The position numbers and the translations under genes are program-made. Positions 47,954-50,089 of a stretch of 50,089 nt of DNA are shown piece by piece. Origin of the DNA: Desulfohalobiaceae bacterium S24 (GTDB taxonomy: Bacteria; Desulfobacterota; Desulfovibrionia; Desulfovibrionales; Desulfothermaceae); NCBI GenBank assembly GCA_011389765.1, contig JAABTT010000019.1:1-50089 (forward strand), given 5' to 3'. Below the pieces are notes generated by a model. That model saw only the letters and a program-made list of their open reading frames with translations. It was not told where the DNA came from and made no database searches. Within the stretch, counting starts at the first letter, position 1, and each line of letters starts with the position of its first letter.

Positions 47954-49144
47954 TCAGATCACCTTTTCCGCGGACAGGGTTTTGAGCTGCTCCGGGGAAT
48001 ACCCGAGAAGCTCAGCATAGATTTCCTGATTGTGCTCCCCAAAGCGGGGGGGGAAGCTCAGGCCCCGATCTGCGGCCTCCAGAAAAGGCGTTGTATAGGG
48101 AGGTGGAGCCAGGGTCAGGCATTTTCCGGTTTTGGGGTCTGTGGCCTTCAGCAGCCGGGGTTGGACGAGAGGGTCCTGAACGACTTCCGGAATGGTCTGG
48201 ATCTTGCTGATGGGCACCCGGATTGCGGAGAACATCCGGATAAGTTCTTCGGAGTCATGCCGGGTCGTGATGGCATTGATCTTTTGATTCAGTCGGTTTT
48301 TGTCCTGAATCCGGCCCCGGTTTTTTTCATATTCCGGCCTGTCCAGATCCTGGAAGAGTTTCAGGGAAACCAGCCGCTTCCACTGTTGATCGTTGCCCAC
48401 GGCGAAATAGACGAAGCCGTTGCAGGTGGCGTAGACCGAAACCGGGGCAAAGAACTCATGGGTGTTGCCGCGGCGGGATAGGGTTTTGTCAAAACTGGTC
48501 TGCAGGGCTATGGGAAAGGTCTGCCAGGAAAGGGACGACTCAAACATGGCCAGGTCGATGCGGCTGCCTTCACCCGTGGCCTGCCGTTTGAACAAAGCCT
48601 TCATGATGAGGCCGTAAGCATGTTCGCTGGAGCCCATATCCGGCAGGGGAATGCCCAGGACCTGAGGTTCGCCGTCAGGCTCGCCTGTCATTTCCATGAG
48701 GCCCGACCGGGCCTGAAGAATAGGATCATAGGCGGGCTCGTTGCTCTCCGGCCCGAAGCCGGTGGCCCCGAGCCAGATGATATCCGGCTTGATGTCCCGG
48801 AGCAGTTCGTAGGCGATGCCCAGCTTTTCATAATTTTTGGGGAGCTGATTGGTCACGAAAATGTCCACGGGCAGTTTGGCGATCAGCTCCTGAAAGACAG
48901 TCCGGCCCTCGGCCTGGGAAAGATCCAGGGTCAATCCTTTTTTACCGGCATTGATGCACAGATAATAGGAGTTCATTCCGGTCTCGCCCAGGACGTCGTT
49001 TCCAATGAAGCGGTTGGGATCGCCAAAATCGGGTCGCTCGAGGCGGATAACCCGGATGCCGTCCTGAACCAGTCTGAAGGTCAGGTAAGGAATGACCACG
49101 GCCTGTTCAAGGGAGAGAACAGTGATGTTTTGAAATGAAAACAT
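47954..49144 (-). CDS. family III (CaiB/BaiF) CoA transferase
   Basis: A 396-residue transferase with LDLSQAEGRTVFQELI, GATGFGPES and the catalytic-Asp region AYDPILQARSGLMEMTG. It moves CoA between two carboxylic acids. I start it at MFSFQNITVLSLEQA, since residues before that are not family-like. It begins the operon with etfBA and faces a divergent MarR gene. In the indoleacetate pathway a CoA transferase of this family loads an arylsuccinate, so it may use succinyl-CoA or a pathway thioester to activate 2-aminophenylsuccinate. Confidence 0.93.
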   Translation of the reverse strand: MFSFQNITVLSLEQAVVIPYLTFRLVQDGIRVIRLERPDFGDPNRFIGNDVLGETGMNSYYLCINAGKKGLTLDLSQAEGRTVFQELIAKLPVDIFVTNQLPKNYEKLGIAYELLRDIKPDIIWLGATGFGPESNEPAYDPILQARSGLMEMTGEPDGEPQVLGIPLPDMGSSEHAYGLIMKALFKRQATGEGSRIDLAMFESSLSWQTFPIALQTSFDKTLSRRGNTHEFFAPVSVYATCNGFVYFAVGNDQQWKRLVSLKLFQDLDRPEYEKNRGRIQDKNRLNQKINAITTRHDSEELIRMFSAIRVPISKIQTIPEVVQDPLVQPRLLKATDPKTGKCLTLAPPPYTTPFLEAADRGLSFPPRFGEHNQEIYAELLGYSPEQLKTLSAEKVI

Positions 49145-49374
49145 GGAAGTCCGTTTGTCAGGAAGTTGGCAGAATTTTTCAAGCTGTATACAGTATACTG
49201 GCGGGGGTGTCAAGTGTTTTTTTGCGTTCTGCCATCAACCTGAAGGTGATTTTGCAAGGTGCCAAAATTTCTTCTTGACTTCTCATGGCTTTGATTTCAT
49301 TTTAACCCAGTGTGTGAGGGAGTGGGCGGGCTTTTAAAAAAAGGCAACAGAATGAATTTTTTATAGGATGTCTT
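49145..49374. promoter_or_regulatory. divergent promoter region with GTATACAGTATAC site
   Basis: This 230-bp region separates the CoA transferase operon from the MarR gene. A near-palindrome GTATACAGTATAC lies at 49186-49198, just upstream of the transferase. A similar CTGTATATATACCAG occurs at 43610-43624, upstream of the B12-binding gene. TTGACT at 49275-49280 is a possible -35 box for the MarR gene, with a weak -10. The binding protein is unknown. Confidence 0.45.
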
Positions 49375-49896
49375 ATGGATGAAGACAGAGTGGCCGCTAT
49401 TCAGGATATTGTTCTTACCTTCAGAAAACTGGTCAGCGCGGTTCACTTGAACTCGCCCAGGATGAAGAAAGAATCCGGCTTAACCGGTCCCCAGGTCGAG
49501 GCCCTGCGCATACTGGCCAAGGAAGGCTCGCTGTCCAGCGCCTCTCTGAGCCGCAAATTATGCGTCACTCCATCCAATATAACCGGGATTATTGACAGGC
49601 TGGAAAAAAAAGGACTGGTGGAACGGGTTCGAGGCGTAAAAGACAGGCGAATCAGTCAACTTGAACTCACGCCCTCGGGGAAAGTCATGAATGAGACCCT
49701 GCCCTCGAGCATTGAAGGCACGCTGATCAATGGGCTGGTGGACATGTCTGATGAAGAGATCTCCGAGCTGGCCGCTCACTTGAAAAAATTCCTGGACCTC
49801 CTGCAGGTTCCGGCGAGCATCAGCCGGATTACACAGCTTGACTCACCGTCCCTGCTGACTGAAGGCAGTCAGCAGGAAAACTCAAATGGTGTTTGA
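49375..49896 (+). CDS. MarR-family transcriptional regulator
   Basis: A 173-residue winged-helix regulator with the family pattern SGLTGPQVEALRILAKEG, SLSSASLSRKLCVTPSNITGIIDRLEKKGLVER and RVRGVKDRRISQLELTPSG. The C-terminal dimer helix follows. MarR proteins of this type often respond to aromatic acids or their CoA thioesters. AGGA lies upstream of the ATG. It is transcribed away from the CoA transferase operon and is a good candidate for its regulator. Confidence 0.9.
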   Translation: MDEDRVAAIQDIVLTFRKLVSAVHLNSPRMKKESGLTGPQVEALRILAKEGSLSSASLSRKLCVTPSNITGIIDRLEKKGLVERVRGVKDRRISQLELTPSGKVMNETLPSSIEGTLINGLVDMSDEEISELAAHLKKFLDLLQVPASISRITQLDSPSLLTEGSQQENSNGV

Positions 49897-49911
49897 ACGT
49901 AAACTCCCGTA

Positions 49912-50089
49912 TTGGACATTCATGAGGTTTCAGGTTTCAGGTGTCAGGAAAAGAAAGATGACGCTATTTCAAGGAATTAAACTCTGACACCTCGTATGAA
50001 ACTTGATTTTTCTTTCTCCGTCACCCCGGCGTAGGCCGGGGTCCAGCTCTTACATTTTCAGTCTGGATTCCGGCCTACGCCGGAATGAC
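49912..50089. repeat. composite REP-like element, copy D, cut by the window edge
   Basis: It starts with GACATTCATGAGGTTTCAGG, as in copy B, but the hairpin part is inverted relative to that copy. The hairpins have CCCCGGCGTAGGCCGGGG and CCGGCCTACGCCGG, so the variable triplet matches here too. Confidence 0.75.

Noticed and set aside
1..50089. tRNA, rRNA or other structural RNA genes
   Set aside because: I found no stretch with tRNA-like arms or rRNA sequence. The hairpins seen are too short or are repeat elements.

Overview
The window looks like part of the chromosome of an anaerobic, metabolically versatile bacterium, most likely a sulfate-reducing member of the Desulfobacterota (former Deltaproteobacteria). 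That assignment is inferred from gene content: a tungsten-type aldehyde:ferredoxin oxidoreductase with its own polyferredoxin, two MttB-family corrinoid methyltransferases, ferredoxin-domain Etf, a TRAP transporter, B12-dependent mutase chemistry and many small toxin-antitoxin genes. I see no rRNA or tRNA gene, no CRISPR array and no intact transposase. Nearly every gene is on the minus strand.

Layout. (1) 0-4 kb: the end of an MBL-fold hydrolase gene, then a toxin-antitoxin and gene-remnant patch (DUF1016 remnant, BrnTA, RelBE-like pair, PIN-domain remnant). (2) 4-9.3 kb: a repeat-rich spacer and a single 1515-residue GlmS-like protein. (3) 9.6-23.8 kb: an amine/aldehyde region with an iron-type alcohol dehydrogenase, two MttB-like methyltransferases, a PAS hybrid histidine kinase, VapBC, aldehyde:ferredoxin oxidoreductase plus ferredoxin, a FadR-type regulator, a bifunctional PutA and a four-helix-bundle gene broken by an amber codon. 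(4) 24.3-49.9 kb: a large catabolic island. It holds two VOC proteins, a 3-hydroxyacyl-CoA dehydrogenase/enoyl-CoA hydratase fusion, a hydantoinase/oxoprolinase pair, a three-subunit molybdenum hydroxylase, a phenylacetate-type CoA ligase, a TRAP transporter, a two-subunit B12 mutase, a GntR regulator, an acyl-CoA dehydrogenase, EtfA with a ferredoxin domain, EtfB, a family III CoA transferase and a divergent MarR regulator.

The island in (4) matches, enzyme class for enzyme class, the anaerobic indole-3-acetate (auxin) degradation clusters described in denitrifying Azoarcus/Aromatoleum. The proposed order is: Mo-hydroxylase oxidises the pyrrole ring, the hydantoinase opens it to 2-aminophenylsuccinate, ligase or CoA transferase makes the thioester, the B12 mutase rearranges it to an arylmalonyl-CoA, an acyl-CoA dehydrogenase oxidises and decarboxylates it, and the fusion protein continues beta-oxidation. 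Residue-level oddities in the mutase, dehydrogenase and epimerase fit a non-methylmalonyl substrate. A TRAP system stands where the known clusters have an ABC binding protein, and no beta-ketothiolase is present.

The second striking feature is non-coding. Several genes start inside one arm of an inverted repeat whose other arm lies about 75-80 bp upstream (centre to centre): the GlmS-like gene, the alcohol dehydrogenase, and the small and FAD subunits of the Mo-hydroxylase. The arms differ between genes but match within each gene, with compensatory changes. They may be MITE-like elements carrying a ribosome-binding site, translational switches, or paired operators. Other spacers hold a double-hairpin REP-like element (four copies), 30-35 bp hairpins just upstream of starts, hexanucleotide GATAnC-type repeats, and GATTGAAGATTTAA-type low-complexity DNA.
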